Source of the DNA: Trichoplusia ni
Taxonomy: Eukaryota; Arthropoda; Insecta; Lepidoptera; Noctuidae
Direction of reading: 5' to 3'
Assembly: GCF_003590095.1 (NCBI RefSeq)
Contig: NC_039486.1
Location: forward strand, 310,001-374,000
DNA length: 64,000 bases
Positions within the stretch are counted from its first letter, which is position 1, and every line of letters begins with the position of its first letter. This document shows positions 37,539 through 52,300 of this stretch, piece by piece. The notes beneath the pieces were generated by a model. The model was not told the origin of the DNA. It did not search any database and worked only from the letters and a program-made list of their open reading frames with translations. The translations under genes and the position numbers were made by a program.

Positions 37539-39544
37539 GATATAAAATAATCGGATAACATCATCATAATATGGGTGAGCAGAGCTACTTAATTATAAAA
37601 GAGTTAAATCTTATCACTGAAAATAACGTTACTATGTAGAAAATTAGTAGATATAACAACCGATATCTGGTTTCGTTTATTAAGGGGACATTGTTTGTGC
37701 TGAAACTAATTTCCGTGCTTTCAGACCTTTACTTATTATTGGAGTCAAAATAAAAACTCCTAATTTAATTTTAGGACCATAATCTTATTATTTATATTTC
37801 TATGGTATCTGTAGTGCTTGGCAACTGGACCATACTCAGTATCTAATGTCTTTTCTCAGCTGTAGCGTAGCTCTTCTTTTTGTCAGCCCCTGCTGGAGAG
37901 GGAAGTTGGTTTTTGTCTAGATTCTTCCTCTATTTGTTATTTCTGATTTATTTCGATGCGGGTTCTAAGGCAGTAAATCGTTTTCCTATGACACGCTGAG
38001 CTTAAGTACTAGGTAGTTTGGCCTGGCTTACAGGAGTTGCAATGTTGAGTATACGTGGCGTGAGTGTCCCATAAAAATAAATTGAGTTCAATCAATTAAC
38101 TTTTTAATGTTTTGGTTTTATGTTGAATACTTAAGAAATGTATGTAAAACATGAATATTTTTCCTGAACTACGTACCGTACGAGAGGTAAGAGTTACAAA
38201 CATTCTTACATTCTACGCTTTTCATAACGAACTCAATTGAAATATAGAGTGCTTTTAATTCATAAATATGTAGATAATATTACAAGTGATTCGATTTGAT
38301 GAAAGGTATCATGGGTATAACAATTTTGAGATCGAAACACGAAAACTATAATTTTCAGAACCTAAACTTTGGAATCAGTATAGTCAGAAAAGTAAAATAT
38401 ATGGAATGCGATGTTTGGTATGCGGCTGACTAATGGATTTATTCACAATATTTTGTCATATCTATCAATCAGTCAAAATTTGTATCTACCTTATCACAAT
38501 ATTGATTACAATCTCTATAGGTATTTTATGCAATGTATTAAATTGTTTAAAGTAGTATTTACAATGAAATACTTAATCGACTACTAAAATAGCATTTCAG
38601 TATTTAAGGAACGCTCTTCTGTCAGCAAGAGTCTGGAGTCACATTTTTCGATGATATGAGGATTAAGCGCCTTCTTTCAATGCAATTTATCTGCAATAAT
38701 GACTGATCCGCAGAAGGCCTCGACTCAGTTTGAAAGTTGTTAGCTTCGTCATTAACATTCGGATAAAAGTTATCAAAATCAAAATATTACAAGGTAAGGT
38801 GACAAAAAAATCGGTCATATTTCTTTATTTAAAATACGACCTATGTACTGTGATCTGCGAGTGTTTGAACAAAAACCAAAAGATTGTCTAAAACACCAAT
38901 CTGAGAAAAAAATCGTAGCAATAGTTAATTGTATTATGACTGGATTTAAACTACTCAATTCAGGTAAGTATTAAACCATTTTCGTGCTTTAAACTTACAA
39001 TAGACCTATCTAATACAACTAGGTATCTTTCTATTCATCATGGCCTTAAAAAACAAAATTCATGGTTTCCAATTTTGTTGTTATTGACATTATATTTAGT
39101 CACGTATCTGTTTATCTGAACGCCTTCCGCACACAAATCTTATCTAGTACTTGACGTAGTCTAGCCGATACACCCTGAGGCCGAGTTTCACAATATTGCA
39201 CAATAATGGTGTCATCACTGTGATAACTTTATCTCCCACTTGTTTTTCTAAAAGAGCTTCTCTTGTCGAATTGGCCGACGTAGGCTAAAAAATGTTTCTT
39301 GCTGAGGTAGCAAAAAAGACAACTTATTTATTCCAAATTTCTCGAAAATTTTAAAATGCAATCCTCGCTACCTATTGAATAACTGTGGCAATTTGAATTA
39401 ACCTCTTTCACAGTAACGAATTCTGTGCAGATCTAATCATACAGTCTTAGTTAATCAAGGTAAACACATTATTAGCACCTTACTAATTAATATCTAGAAC
39501 GAATTTTCCGAAAAAAATTGCTTTGGTTCGGACTACGCCTAAAT

Positions 39545-39617
39545 TCTAGAATACATAATAATAATAATCTTTCACACCGATTTCGGTATGGAAGATTATT
39601 ATTATCTAGAATACATA
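39545..39617. mobile_element. 47-bp hairpin insert flanked by 13-bp direct repeats
   Basis: TCTAGAATACATA occurs at 39545-39557 and again at 39605-39617. Between them lie 47 bp that fold into a hairpin: AATAATCTT against AAGATTATT around CACCGATTTCGGTAT. The layout suggests a very short insertion with target-site duplication, possibly a severely truncated retroelement with an ATT-repeat tail. Confidence 0.5.
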
Positions 39618-41970
39618 GCAAAAATCCGACCAAGCTAAGCCACGTTATGCTTGTTTTGAACGAACTCTAAAATCTACATTGATCGACACATAGAAAGAAT
39701 ACCACTACCTACTGTAGATACCCCTATTTATAAACGCTGAAGGATTCCTTGCGGAGACACTTGTCTTAGTATTCACGCGTCTTCAGACAAACGGGGCAGT
39801 CGATTGAGTACTTAGATATATGTATATTACCCTGTCAGCTTTACATCTTGGATTATTTAAATTTGCACACGTGAAGAACCTCACGTGGCACAACTGTATA
39901 AATCAATACCAATGTGCCACAAAAGCGCGACTCCGATTGCCAAGTGTGTCATTTAGTGTTCATATCGTTTGACTTTGCTCCTTAATAATTTGTTTACGTC
40001 ATGTTTTATATTTATCAATGTTTAAAGAAAAATATGGTAACGATATTGTTGTATTGACGTAAGTTAATGTAAAGAAAACAATACAATCGGTGAATTCATG
40101 TAAATATGCAATGCGTCAGTTATATAGAGGTATTAGGTATAGGGATACCTTTGTAGGTGTACGTTATGAAATACATGAAGACACACTTAAGACTGCTTGT
40201 TGAACAACGTTTCCTGATATGACAAAATATTTTGTTACATTTCTTCAGAAAATGTTACTTGAGGCAAAATTGCAAAGGTAAATATCAAAGGCCATTTATC
40301 ACCTGCCAATAATGCAAGATCAGTGCTCAGAAAAGAAAAGTTAAGTGTAGGTTTCAAATCCCTAAAAAATATAAATATTTGGAAAGCTCAACTGGAACGG
40401 GAATTTCAACGCGATCACTGCTCAGGCGTTCACTTCAAACGGTTAAGACACATCTCTATACCTATATGTGGCACATAACACAACATAATATTACATAGCG
40501 TTACTTCATAATCATGGCCGAGGTGTCAAGGTAACCGGACACCAAACAAAACTGCCAAACACCGACAACAAGACTCTACCCTGTCACGGCACAGGGAGGC
40601 TGCAGAAGTACAACTCGAGAAGACTTTCAAATAAACCTTCGAGTTTGATGGTAAAGTCTAGAGAAAATAATCAATCTCGCATATAGTTCTTGAAGTTTTA
40701 TTATTTTATCTCTCACGCAATTTGTCCAGCTAAACTTTAGACTTCTTTATCTTCTTTCAACATTCAAAAGTCATCGTACTTTCGTTAACACGAATTGTAT
40801 TATTCATCATCCAACACTGCAAGTGTGCCGTGATTATGAATAGTGTCGTAGAATCGGCAATCTATACGAAGAAAAGAATACAAGTGCTAAAAACTATTAA
40901 TTGTCCTTCTGTTTATCCTTACTCTGTTCATCAGACACTATGATTGGCAACGCCTGCGCAGCGCGTCGGTAGCGCGAGAGAACTGTCAAAATTATCTAGA
41001 AAACTTGACAGGAGTGTGTCATAAGTGACACAGGAATATGAACTTTAATGCGTAAGGTGTTGGATGGAGTTAGGGTTAGATTCGTCTGTTTGTTTGTTTG
41101 CTGTGAAGCGTAAGTTCACTTTGATTTGCCGAAGCGGTAGGTCACTAGGGTGGCTGTGGCTTTGGGGAGATGTTGGGTTTATGTTGTTATTTTCCTGAAA
41201 CAACTATCAAATCCTTCTGTAATCTGTTATTTAGAAACACATGTGGGTGTAACCTATTTATTTTTAACACAAGATTGTTTAAACAACTGAAACATCTACA
41301 TGAAAACCTCAACTTTCAGTCATAACCATGGTTTTATTTTACTCCAATGACTAATACTACTCCTCAGGCTAACTGCATCAACATTCGTCTACTAAGAAGT
41401 TTCCTTCCACGTAGTCTTTTCGGAAACTCAGTAATTAAGATTAAGTCACGCCTATTTTTTTAATCAACACAACTTTTTAAAAAGGACGACAAACAGATTT
41501 ATCACAAGTTGTTGCCGTAAACAACAAGGTAAACCTTCAAAAACAAGCGCAGTCATTGAATTCATCATACTCGTATCAGATATGCGATAACTCCACATTA
41601 TAACAAACAGGGCGAAGTGCATTCACATTATGTAAGAATGTCTGCAGTTACAGCTAATAATGATTACTGTCAGTATATTTGACTAGGTCATGGTGATTCA
41701 TTTACAGCATTGCGCAATACTGATAATATTCAGTGAGATATGAGGTAAAATCTGTCAGCGGAGTTTTGGGTAAGTCCATGGATTAACTTGTGAACTGAAG
41801 AACATTGCATTTTGAGACATTGCCAGGTTAAATGGGATAGGGAATTACGTCATGTGCCCTGGGCAGAGGTCTGAACAAGACTGTACTAAGCGTAGCTTGA
41901 CTTGTGATCGATCAACTTGTGCAGTTGTTGCTTTGCCACGAACTAATTTGCTTGCGTTTGGAGTTGTGAC

Positions 41971-42496
41971 TAGTGACACGGTATCGAATAGAAAGTATCG
42001 ATACTGTACTCATGAGTAGTATCGATAAAAAAGTATCGTACTCGTAAAAGAATCGACACAAAAGTATCGATACCTCAAAGTATCGAGTTCTTTGCTCAGG
42101 CAGGGCCTTCCTACGCCATACGTTAGTTTGTCAATGTTAGTTAGTAAGTATCGTCTGTACTGTACCTTCATTCAGTAAGAGAAAATGAAAAAATAGCAAA
42201 TGGTACATAAATATAAGATAAATAAAAACTATCTGTAAGTAAAGCCACAATTTTTTAGTCTAAAATATTATAAATCCCATTCCTCCTCTGTACAATCGCT
42301 CAAGAAAAGAAGTTTGTCGAGCCTTTTTGGCGATAGGCGGTTACGGGTTTTAGTAATTGTACTTCCAGCTACTCAACTTGTCAAAAGTACTTGCTAAGTA
42401 AAAGTATCGAAAACAAAGTATCGAGTACAAAAGTATCGGTATCAAATGGAAACCTACTCGATACTATAAAGTATCGATACTTTTTTCGTGTCCCTA
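41971..42496. mobile_element. hAT-type MITE with 8-bp target-site duplication
   Basis: This 526-bp element is bounded by the direct repeat GTTGTGAC at 41963-41970 and 42497-42504. Its termini are inverted: TAGTGACACG on the left against TAGGGACACG read inward from the right. Both ends carry about ten copies of GTATCG, several within the palindrome AGTATCGATACT. An 8-bp duplication plus a TAGGGACAC-like terminus fits the hAT superfamily. There is no transposase frame, so it is non-autonomous. Confidence 0.8.
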
Positions 42497-45400
42497 GTTG
42501 TGACACAATCATGAGTGACCACTGATGACCCAAATACTATAAAATTAAGTTATACCTTCCATATAACATGGTAAACCATGGTCACTATAGGTCAAGTGTC
42601 AGCCTCGCAACATGGCTGACATCATAATACAGCTCGTGTTAGATTGCGGGGTCTCCTCACACCGCCGCGTGAGCACCTCGCCGGTAACCCCATGTTACAC
42701 CGACGTCAAAAATATAACAACATTCTTCTTTTTTGGTTGAAAGTAATTTAAACATTTCAACTGTGATGTGATCGCTTGGTATAATATTTTTGCTGAGAAA
42801 AGTCTAATCAATTTATTTTCATGTTACGAAACATATTAAGATACTGATTGCTGGTAATTATAGATTGATTTATTAAAACAACTTAAAGTTTATGCCACTG
42901 AATTGCATTTTTAAGTTAAAAGACGATTACTCGATTACCTATACTTTTTATATTTATAGTATTGAACTGCGCTACCGTAAGTTCGTAAGCTATTTTGAAT
43001 CGTCATTAGTTTTATTACAATTTTATTCTCTTTACGTATAATTATTTATGGTTGTCATGAACCTCATTTATCAGCGTCACTTCAAGCACATAATTAAACA
43101 AAAACAATGGACAGATGTTCAGCACGACAAATAGAAAACAAACGCTAAAACAAAGTGAATTGCAATAATAATACATTGTGATATGAATTATGCGTTAATT
43201 GTATCAACAATGTCATAGTTATTCATGAACACGGACCAAACGACACTTGTTTGTTTGTTTACTACCATTTTACTCTGTACACAGCTGTTCTGAGTATTTA
43301 CTGCATTATCCATTGTTTATGTTTATATTCTTGTCATAGAACACATGAGTTTGCTTTAATTAAATTACGGCTTTGTAGACTTTTCGATAGGAAATTTGAT
43401 GGTTAAGTGTTAAATATGGTTTAAAATAAATGGCAGCTGGTTGTAGCTTTGATGTAAAACTACAATTTGGTTTGTTTCCAGTATAACTAATTTCGCCTTT
43501 TCTCTGTTGAAGCGCGTCTTTTTGTCTCCTGCTTGCAGAATATTTTAGTTGGGTAGTAATGTATATCACGGTTTCAACAGAGCTAGTTCCTACTTACCAT
43601 AAAATACAAATATGAGTCCTTAACAAAATAGTATAACATTATGAAGCACTTAAACTAGTTAAAACCAGACTTTAGACACAAAGGCAACGTAAACATTTCC
43701 CAATTGATTCTATCAGAGTCCCCGAATGAATACGCTCAATATAATAGACATTCACAAAACATAATAGAACGTTAACATCCTTAAAAACTGCCTAATGGAG
43801 AGTAATATGACACTGTACGGTAGCTACAATAGATAGTGATCTAAAAACATATTATTTTTCACTAAACTGGGCACCGCTGAGCGTTGCATTGTACACAATA
43901 AGATGGTATCAGTCTTGTGCAATATTGGCGTGAGATTGAACATCGAAGGCTGGATTGTTATTATTTATTATTATTAGGTATGGACAAACAAGCTGTTGAA
44001 ATGTATTACTGTTAATTGTCGCAATAATTGTCTCGGTTTTGGTTCAAACATTGATCAAAATTCAATTACCTATATACTCTTTTTAATTCCATTATTTAGT
44101 AAAGATTTATTGACATTAATATTACTTGTGTGTTTTTTTTTCAATATTCAGTGCCAGCAATTAGTTTCCTCTGTATGGGATTTATTAGAGAAAACCAAGC
44201 CGAAATACCTTTAAATGATTAACTAATTATACAAAACAAGATTTTAAAAATCAATAAACATTAAATAAATAATATCAATAAACTAACCAATATAGTATGC
44301 ATAAATAAAACTCCTACTTTCAAATATTCAAATGAAGCGTTTACCATAATGGCGGCATATGGTCACATGTGGCCGCTACCAGTTCCAATGGCCCCACTCA
44401 CTATTCAAGAGGAAATGGTTTCTTTATTTGCTAATCTTAATGTTAACATCTCATTTAGCCATCGCTTTTTATTCAAAATGACATAATTGATGCTTCTCAA
44501 ATATTTAGGCAAAAACATTCAGAATAATGAGACGACAATATCTTTTTCATCGAAAACAGACATTCCTTTCAACATTCATTCTTAACTTTGATCTAAACAT
44601 TCGATGACGTCGGGATCCAAATCTCCAGTTTAATGTTACAAACCGCATTATACCGGACATGACCGCAGAACTAGGAAGACAACGCGACACAACAGAAAAA
44701 CTGGAAAAAACTCCATTGTCACCCGGAGAACGTTGAATGGGATTATCAATTATTTGGTCACCCTATACAGATCGTATCTTATTCATGGAAATATGATCAG
44801 CTTATTATAACTATATTTGCTAGTTTTCGGGCTTTGTTTGGTGCAAACAGTAGATGCAGCGCGATAAGGCGGCCATTGTGAGCCCGACGTGCCCGAGGTG
44901 CCCGATGTGCCCGATATTAAGTTTCGCAGTTTGTTTTCGATACAAGATATCTAACTGTCATTTTATTCAAATTTTATTGTTGTATTGCAAAAGGACCGGT
45001 CTGTTATCTCGCTCATTATGTGAACCATTTAAAATGACCATCAGTTTTTAGTATTATTAGAGCTTCGCGTTATTTTTGATTCGATACGGGAGCTACATTA
45101 ACCCATTAATGTTTACTACTAAACTTGAATGTTATAAAGCTTTTGAAGATATTATTTCACAACAATATGAGTAATTTCTTCAACAGATACTTAGTGGATG
45201 ATTCTGCATTTTGTTGATCTAATCGCTTCACCAAAATAAAGCGAGTGTGATTATCACCCTAATAAATTAAAGCATAGTAAACAAAATCGCAAGTAACATC
45301 AACACTAGATAACGGTAAATCCTATTATGTATGTAGTGATAAGGTATCAGATAGCCGCCATACGTAAGTAGCGTGACGTCCTGATACGCGTACTATCGAT

Positions 45401-46304
45401 AAATATTTGTAAATACGATAGTTGAGCCGATTACTGAGATACTCGCCTCATGACCGGCAACCATTGTCAAATCATATGTTATATAATGTATCATTACAGG
45501 TCATAAGTGTTTAGATTTAATTACTTAGATATAGATATTTTGCTATGCCCTAACCGGGTCCATAATGTATTTCCAACCCTAAATTTAAGGTCTTTATGTA
45601 AAATAACATTGTGGAAATGCAATAAAGAAATATGAGAATATGAGAATAGGAATGTATCGTGAAAAACCTCTTCTCGAATGTTTCCTTGCAAAAATCGTCA
45701 AATAATTCCGATGGACTATCCGCTATTGTGAAAAACACATTAAGTAAAACCAATGACGAAACAGAATAGCTAAAGCTACCAGTGATGTAAGTCAGATGGG
45801 GTCGCTACTGTCGTAGAATGTCGCAGAAAAGTGTCTACGTAAATTACCGACTGTAAAATTGTGTTCTGACTCTCATATACATTCTTCCAGGATTCCGCCA
45901 GTTCATACCTAGCAGGTGCAGACCCACCTATGATTTGTGGATCACAGCGCCCACCCGCGCGGAAGCGAGGAAGCGTTGACACCCGTTTCCTCGTGGGAGT
46001 AACTAGGTTAGTGTCAGACTCTTACTGACTAAACCTGAACCGCCGTGCTAGGTCATCTGCATTTTTTGTCGGTGTATTTCCAGGCAATTCGTTGCAATCA
46101 CACTCTGCCTGGATGTGTATTAACTCTAACTAAACTATCGAGTCTTGAAGGGAAATGCCTTCAAAATGTGTCGCAACCGTTTCAACATTTGGTTGCTATT
46201 TTACATTAATCATGTAAATTGTTTTATAACCGCAATATAAGTCAGCCTCGCGCGATTTGTGGCTAGATTATTTAGCGTTTTCTAGAAATTAATAAAATAA
46301 TTCG

Positions 46305-46375
46305 AATAAAAGCCGGTCAAGTGCGCGTCGGACTAGCTGAGGGTTCCGTACAAATAGGCTAGAGATAAAGAAATC
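46305..46375 (+). repeat. 5' end of a dispersed lepidopteran repeat
   Basis: Reads AAAGCCGGTCAAGTGCGCGT, then CGGACTAGC and GGGTTCCGTAC, the familiar opening of a widespread lepidopteran interspersed repeat. Similarity fades after about 46375, although diverged sequence of the same unit may continue to about 46640. Confidence 0.5.
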
Positions 46376-49300
46376 GTTGGGTAATAAAATTATGTATTAA
46401 TTCTCCATCTGAATTTTTTGTATTTTTTGTTAAGGTTCCACCAGACATAGGTAACCTTAAAATTACAACTTTTTAGCTGATAAGCTACCTCATAATATTC
46501 AGAGTGGTGACTATCGCACGGACAGATAAAACGAAAGAGACCGAAGACAAATTATATTTTAACAAACAGTAGCCACGCTGTCTATCGCTATCTCTGAAAT
46601 ATGAAAATTGACAAATGATGGGACTTTGACTTTTCACTATAATAACTAAACCTTTGCGAATTGATCAGCATTATCCATAACTGTAATTAAAACCCACACG
46701 GTAGTAGTGGCCCTGTAAATTCTGGACCTCAATTTTGTAACTATATTCGTAAATTAAAACATAAGGCATTTGATTTTGCGATTATCAATATACATTACGC
46801 AGAACTATGTTGATTGATAAAGAGTTGTGATTCATTAGAAGCGTCACATTTAATCCTGTCTTAAGCACTGAACATGTTCTAACTTGTCAAAAGACGTTAA
46901 ACGTTAAACATTAAATACAACTCCGGATATGGCAAATGTCAAAAGTGCATATAATAGGTCTATAGGTAATGAACCTTTTAATGTTATTACAAGTACTGAG
47001 GAGTGACCAATTTTCTAAGTAGGTAGGTAGGTAAATCTTTACGTATTTCAGCCCAACGTGAAAATTACTGAAGAATGATTGGGGGATGATATTTTTTTCT
47101 CATTTACTAACCTCAAGGACAAACTTTTAGAAACTTCCGACCGCTGCCTACCTCAAACACCGAATTGTTTTATTTATCCTAATATTACACGTAGTATAAG
47201 TAAAGTATAAACTACATAAGGTACACATATTACATAAACGTACAACAAACCATTCCTCCACGCTTTCCACTAAATTAAAAGCAACCCCAAAAGCAAATAA
47301 AGTTTACAAGTAATAGGTCCACGATATCAGTAATTATGTGAAATAACAGCGTGACGGTGTGGAAGCAGGCATTGTGTGTATGCAAATACACCGCTATTAT
47401 GACGTGACGGGCCCGTGACGTGACGTGACAACCATATTTACGGTGTTTGCGCCTAAAGTGTAATATCGCTGGCTTTGATACAAAAGTGAAATCATTACCG
47501 ATGTGTTTCGCTGGTCCTTTACGAAACATTTTAGATTTTATGAAACACATTCAATAACCTATTGACATGATAATATTTTTTCGCAGATATCAATAAAGGA
47601 CCAGAACAACTCGTCTCAAAGCACCAGCGGAGTGGCTTCCTAAGCTACATAATACCAGTTATTACATATTTACTTGACGTACTCATCAAACAATGCACTT
47701 CAGACGTCACGCACCTGTTCCCGCACCACCGGGGCGTGTTAATAACGCAGTAATGAGCGTGACTTGCGTACGCGCAGCTTTCTTCACCCTGTGATTTAGC
47801 TACCGCTTCAGTTATGTTCGATGAGACCGCCATTTTCTATCAATTGTTTGCGTAATTAGCAGTTTTGGGTTAGAAATTATTTGGCTACAAATAATACCGA
47901 CTGTTATTATAGTGTTGGATTATTTTCACGCCTTTTTTGTTGCGGGGTGGGAACGGCGGCCGCTGTTATGTGTCGGCACCAATCAAAGTTGGCGGTAGCG
48001 ACTTTTGTGTTGCCTTCATAGATAACATCTTAAATAAATTGTAATTAGTAGTGCTCTTTGTGAAGAAGGTATATTGTGCTGTATTCGAGACGAGTCACGT
48101 AACTAATATCGCAAAGTACCTCTTTTTATTTGATTGCCAAATTATATTAACAGAATTAAAAGCGTGGAGTAGAAAGGAACCGTGTCGAGTTGCGATTGCT
48201 TTTAATATCGCCCAATACTTGTTGCCGATGACTTTCATGATTTTACTGCTTATTGTGGATGTTATCCGTGCCGAAGGCTTCGTGATCGCCATTATCGAAC
48301 ATATTAAAAAGCGACTTCAATAAAATACGAAACTAAAAAGTCTCATCACGTATAAACGAGAATCAACCGATACCAATTATCCGATAAGTAATGCTGCCTT
48401 TCTTAGCTTAGAAACTGTTTTTATCCTCAAAACATTTAAATACTTGTTATCAGCCTCTCAATTAGGCGATTTGTACCCAAAGACCAGGGACCGTAAGAGG
48501 CAGGACCAATAAAAATATTTGTGACTCAATAGTGTTGCGCGGTGCGTACCGTTTTGGTACCATTAGTGGCGTAATGAAGCGGTCCGGTCTGCTACCAAAT
48601 GTATCGTGTACATTATTGGTGCCATAAAAAGTTACCATTGTCATGCGATACGTTAAATTTATTTTTATCTATTGAATAGTAAAAACATTTTTAAGCGTTA
48701 CTACTTTAAAGTCATTATAACTTTTATTGGGCACCCTAACCATGCAAACATTTAGCTTATTCGTGTAAGTATACAAGCTAATTTTATGAAATAAATTGAC
48801 TTGAAATAAGCTACGATACGATTTCTCCTAGTTCATCACAACCAAAATAAACGATCTTACAAATGATAAAAAACCGTAGAAATTAAGAATTTTATTTAAA
48901 AAGCCGTATAATGGAGACACGGCGGCTGAACAGTGGACGGCACGGCTAATAGTGCTCCCGGCACCCGCTGCCGACTACACTCCAATTAATATTCAAATTA
49001 ATATGTATTTGAGACGATACACTAAATACTGCGTCTGTCCACTGGCGCGCGCGTGTCGGGAGTCGACACAAAATGTCGACACGACGAGGCACTGTACAAA
49101 GATAGGACCAGATGGTAAGAGTTAAATGAAAAGATTACAATAAACTTAAATTTTTAAAATTAATATTAATTGAAAAAAACAAACTTATTTCGTTTTCTCG
49201 TATTTAAGTTTAGTTGTCAATTTATATATATTTTTAAACAGAGTTTGATAAAAAAAAATGGAAAAATAAAAACATTTTCGTTAATCAACTGAAAAAAATA

Positions 49301-52300
49301 AAATCAAAACAATCTACTCTAAATTGAGCATTTCTTAAATATATGTTTTTATAAATACGTAGATCGAATAGCATAAAAAGATCAAATGGACAACAGCATA
49401 ACGACACAAGATAGGCGTCGTTTCCCAACAGCAAAATATTTACGATACAGATTGTTAACGAACTGTTAATACGTGGTTCATGCAAATCATACGCGTTTGT
49501 TTTCAAATAGAAACGGGCAGATAAGGCGAGACGCGCCGACACCTGCGATCCAAGCGACGAGAGGAAACAATTAACTGCATCATGCATAAGAAGATATTAT
49601 TATATTAGCAATAGCAGAAAATATTAAAAAAGGATATTAAATTAGAAAAAGCTTAAAGTAGCCAAGATATGCCTTAAAAGCTTCATGATATGTGAACGTT
49701 ATGACTTTAGTGCATTTTATATTTATGCAGCTAAAATTGTCTTTGGTCCTTAGGTACTCCTTATGCCACATTCTGTGCTTAAAAATGTTGTTTTTTTTAC
49801 TTCTACAATTCTAAGATCGAGCTTTCAATTTGTCGTGTGGCTCAAGAATCTGACGTTCCTTCCGCTACTGCAAAATTACCGAATAGGTACCTTATTTCTT
49901 TAACAAACATTTCAGAACTTATAAATAAAAGCTCAAGGGAACAAAGAGGCTATGGCAAATCGCTCTCTCCTCAAACTTAAGCTCCACTTAAGAAGCAGAG
50001 CGGCCGCGCTCGTAACAGATAGCCTGCTCTATTAAGATACCCCAATATTGGTACTAGTGCTGCTTCAGAGCAGACGCCATCTTCTTTCGTCAAATTAGGC
50101 AGGAATCCGATGTCGGGCGACATCTGATGGTAAATAGTTAATGCAAGCGTATGCGTTGATTACAATCCGGAATGGTGTTTGAATCCTACTGTATTTTTTT
50201 CTTTGATTAAATTAAATAAGTAAGTAATAAGAAACACAGAATACGATTTTTCAATATCTTCGATTGTATGCGTAATGTGTATGCGCGGTGTTAGGGAAGC
50301 CAATTTTGACCTTGAACAAAAAGGAAGCTCAGTAAAATATTATTTCTATTTCTGTTATGAAATAAACATATTTGTCCAACAACTGTAACAATAAATCTCT
50401 TCTCATTAATATCTATTGTAATGCATCGTGACGTCACTAGGAGGGCTCCACCAGCCATTACTTGCTTCCGACTTCAATAAACATGGGATCTTCGTTGACG
50501 ATGCTCTTTTATTTATTGGTATCAAGGTCGGGTAACAACTCCTTACATAGCAGGATTTAGTCAAAAACTTGATCTACTAAATATTAAGGAACTGTATACC
50601 ACAAATCTGTACAAAGCTTGGGGTTGGTTATTAGAACATATCGGTGTTGTTGATCACCGCTTAATTTGTTTTTATCGTAGACTTATTAGTTATATTTATA
50701 TAGCTACGGTTTTGAGTATACTATATTAATTCGCGTATTTTTTCTGTTCTTTCTATAACTTAATTGTTCATGATACCGTTACGAATGCTCATCCCCTAAC
50801 GGAAAAAGAGCGTGAAGCCATAGATAAAGCCATTACCAGACAGCCATCCCATGTATACAGGAAATTATCGGCACATAACACACGTACATACGTCATTGTA
50901 TAGATACAATGAGTCCAAATTGAGAGCTCACATTTGCCACGCTAGTCCGCTCAAATCTGCCGCCGAACTGTGGGAGCGGCGACAAAGCCCATAATAATAG
51001 ATAAATAAAGTCAAATACCGCAGACAACCAAATAGAAACCACCAAAAACGACAAGCCGCGATACTTTCAACCCTATTCCCAAGGACCAAGGTTGGTGATG
51101 GCACAAATATCAGCAGCTGTTAAGTTGGGCAAGCAAATCGTAAATCATGGCGCATTTCGTTAAGGGTTGCCGACAATACCTGGTCGCGTACGCGTAATAA
51201 ATTATGTTTTATGTTTATAAAAACATCAAAATGTATATTAGAGGTTTTTATTTGTTTGGTGATTACAAAAATGCCGCCTTTGACGATACGGAGATGAAAG
51301 CAGGGTGGTAGTTTGATTTCACGGTTCTGTCGCGAAACTTTCAATTAAGATTTTATGTGGTTTCGTCTAGATTCCTGTAGATGGTCAAAATACCTGTACA
51401 ATAGTGTGCCTGTTTCTACAGAAATACGTATATTGTTATATGTTCTAATAGTCTCTCGAACAGCTTAAATTATTAACTACTAATGAATCCAAACCGCTTC
51501 CTCTCTACAACAAAATAAACTATTCAACCAAAGCGACATTTCCCTAGCTGGTGATAGCGGCGGACAAACTGCTCCTAATCTGTTTAATCCTGATCTAATC
51601 TGTACAGCTTTGGACATAGAAGTTTGTTTTAAATAGACAAAATCAACAAACGAAACGCACTCAGGATTTGTAGAAGAATGCTTGAGAATTGATTCTAAAA
51701 GCGGACTTAATGATGGAATTTACGGCTATTAAATATTTTCTCTATTGATTTTAGACATTCTTTTACTTGTAGTTGTAGTAACAAACTACGGACTAAAGCC
51801 AATAAGGGCTAGGCACATAAAGAGCTATATTTTCTACCATTTTCTGTTTCAAACTTCTTGGTTAGGTATAGTACTTTACACATACAGTTTTAGTTAGAAG
51901 GTAAAAGTATATCTATGAAGGAGTGCTAATTAAGAAAAAAAAGTCTATGAATACTTTGTTATTTCCAACATTTATGAATGAATAAATTTCATAGTTCTTG
52001 TTTTGCTACGGTTACTAAACGTTTAACAAGTTTTCTAACATAACCTAACTTAAATATTGACTAACAAATCAACAATAAATTGTGACTCCTTACAACACAC
52101 GCGGAACTTAGTCACGCTGGCAATGTTACTCAACATGGCCTCACAACATGAAAGGGCGGCAACCCCATACAGTTACACTTTAGAATTATTTTTATTTCAT
52201 TAATAACAAAAGATTTCACCCGTTTTGAAATATGATTTGGCCGCCATCTTGGTTTCTCACATGCGCGCGCAGTATATTACACACAATCGTTCACGCACAC

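Noticed and set aside
47010..47035. TAGG tetranucleotide run
   Set aside because: Only about three units; too short to call a microsatellite.
48051..48323. 90-codon hydrophobic frame
   Set aside because: Starts at GTG, has an overlapping frame on the other strand, and matches nothing recognisable.
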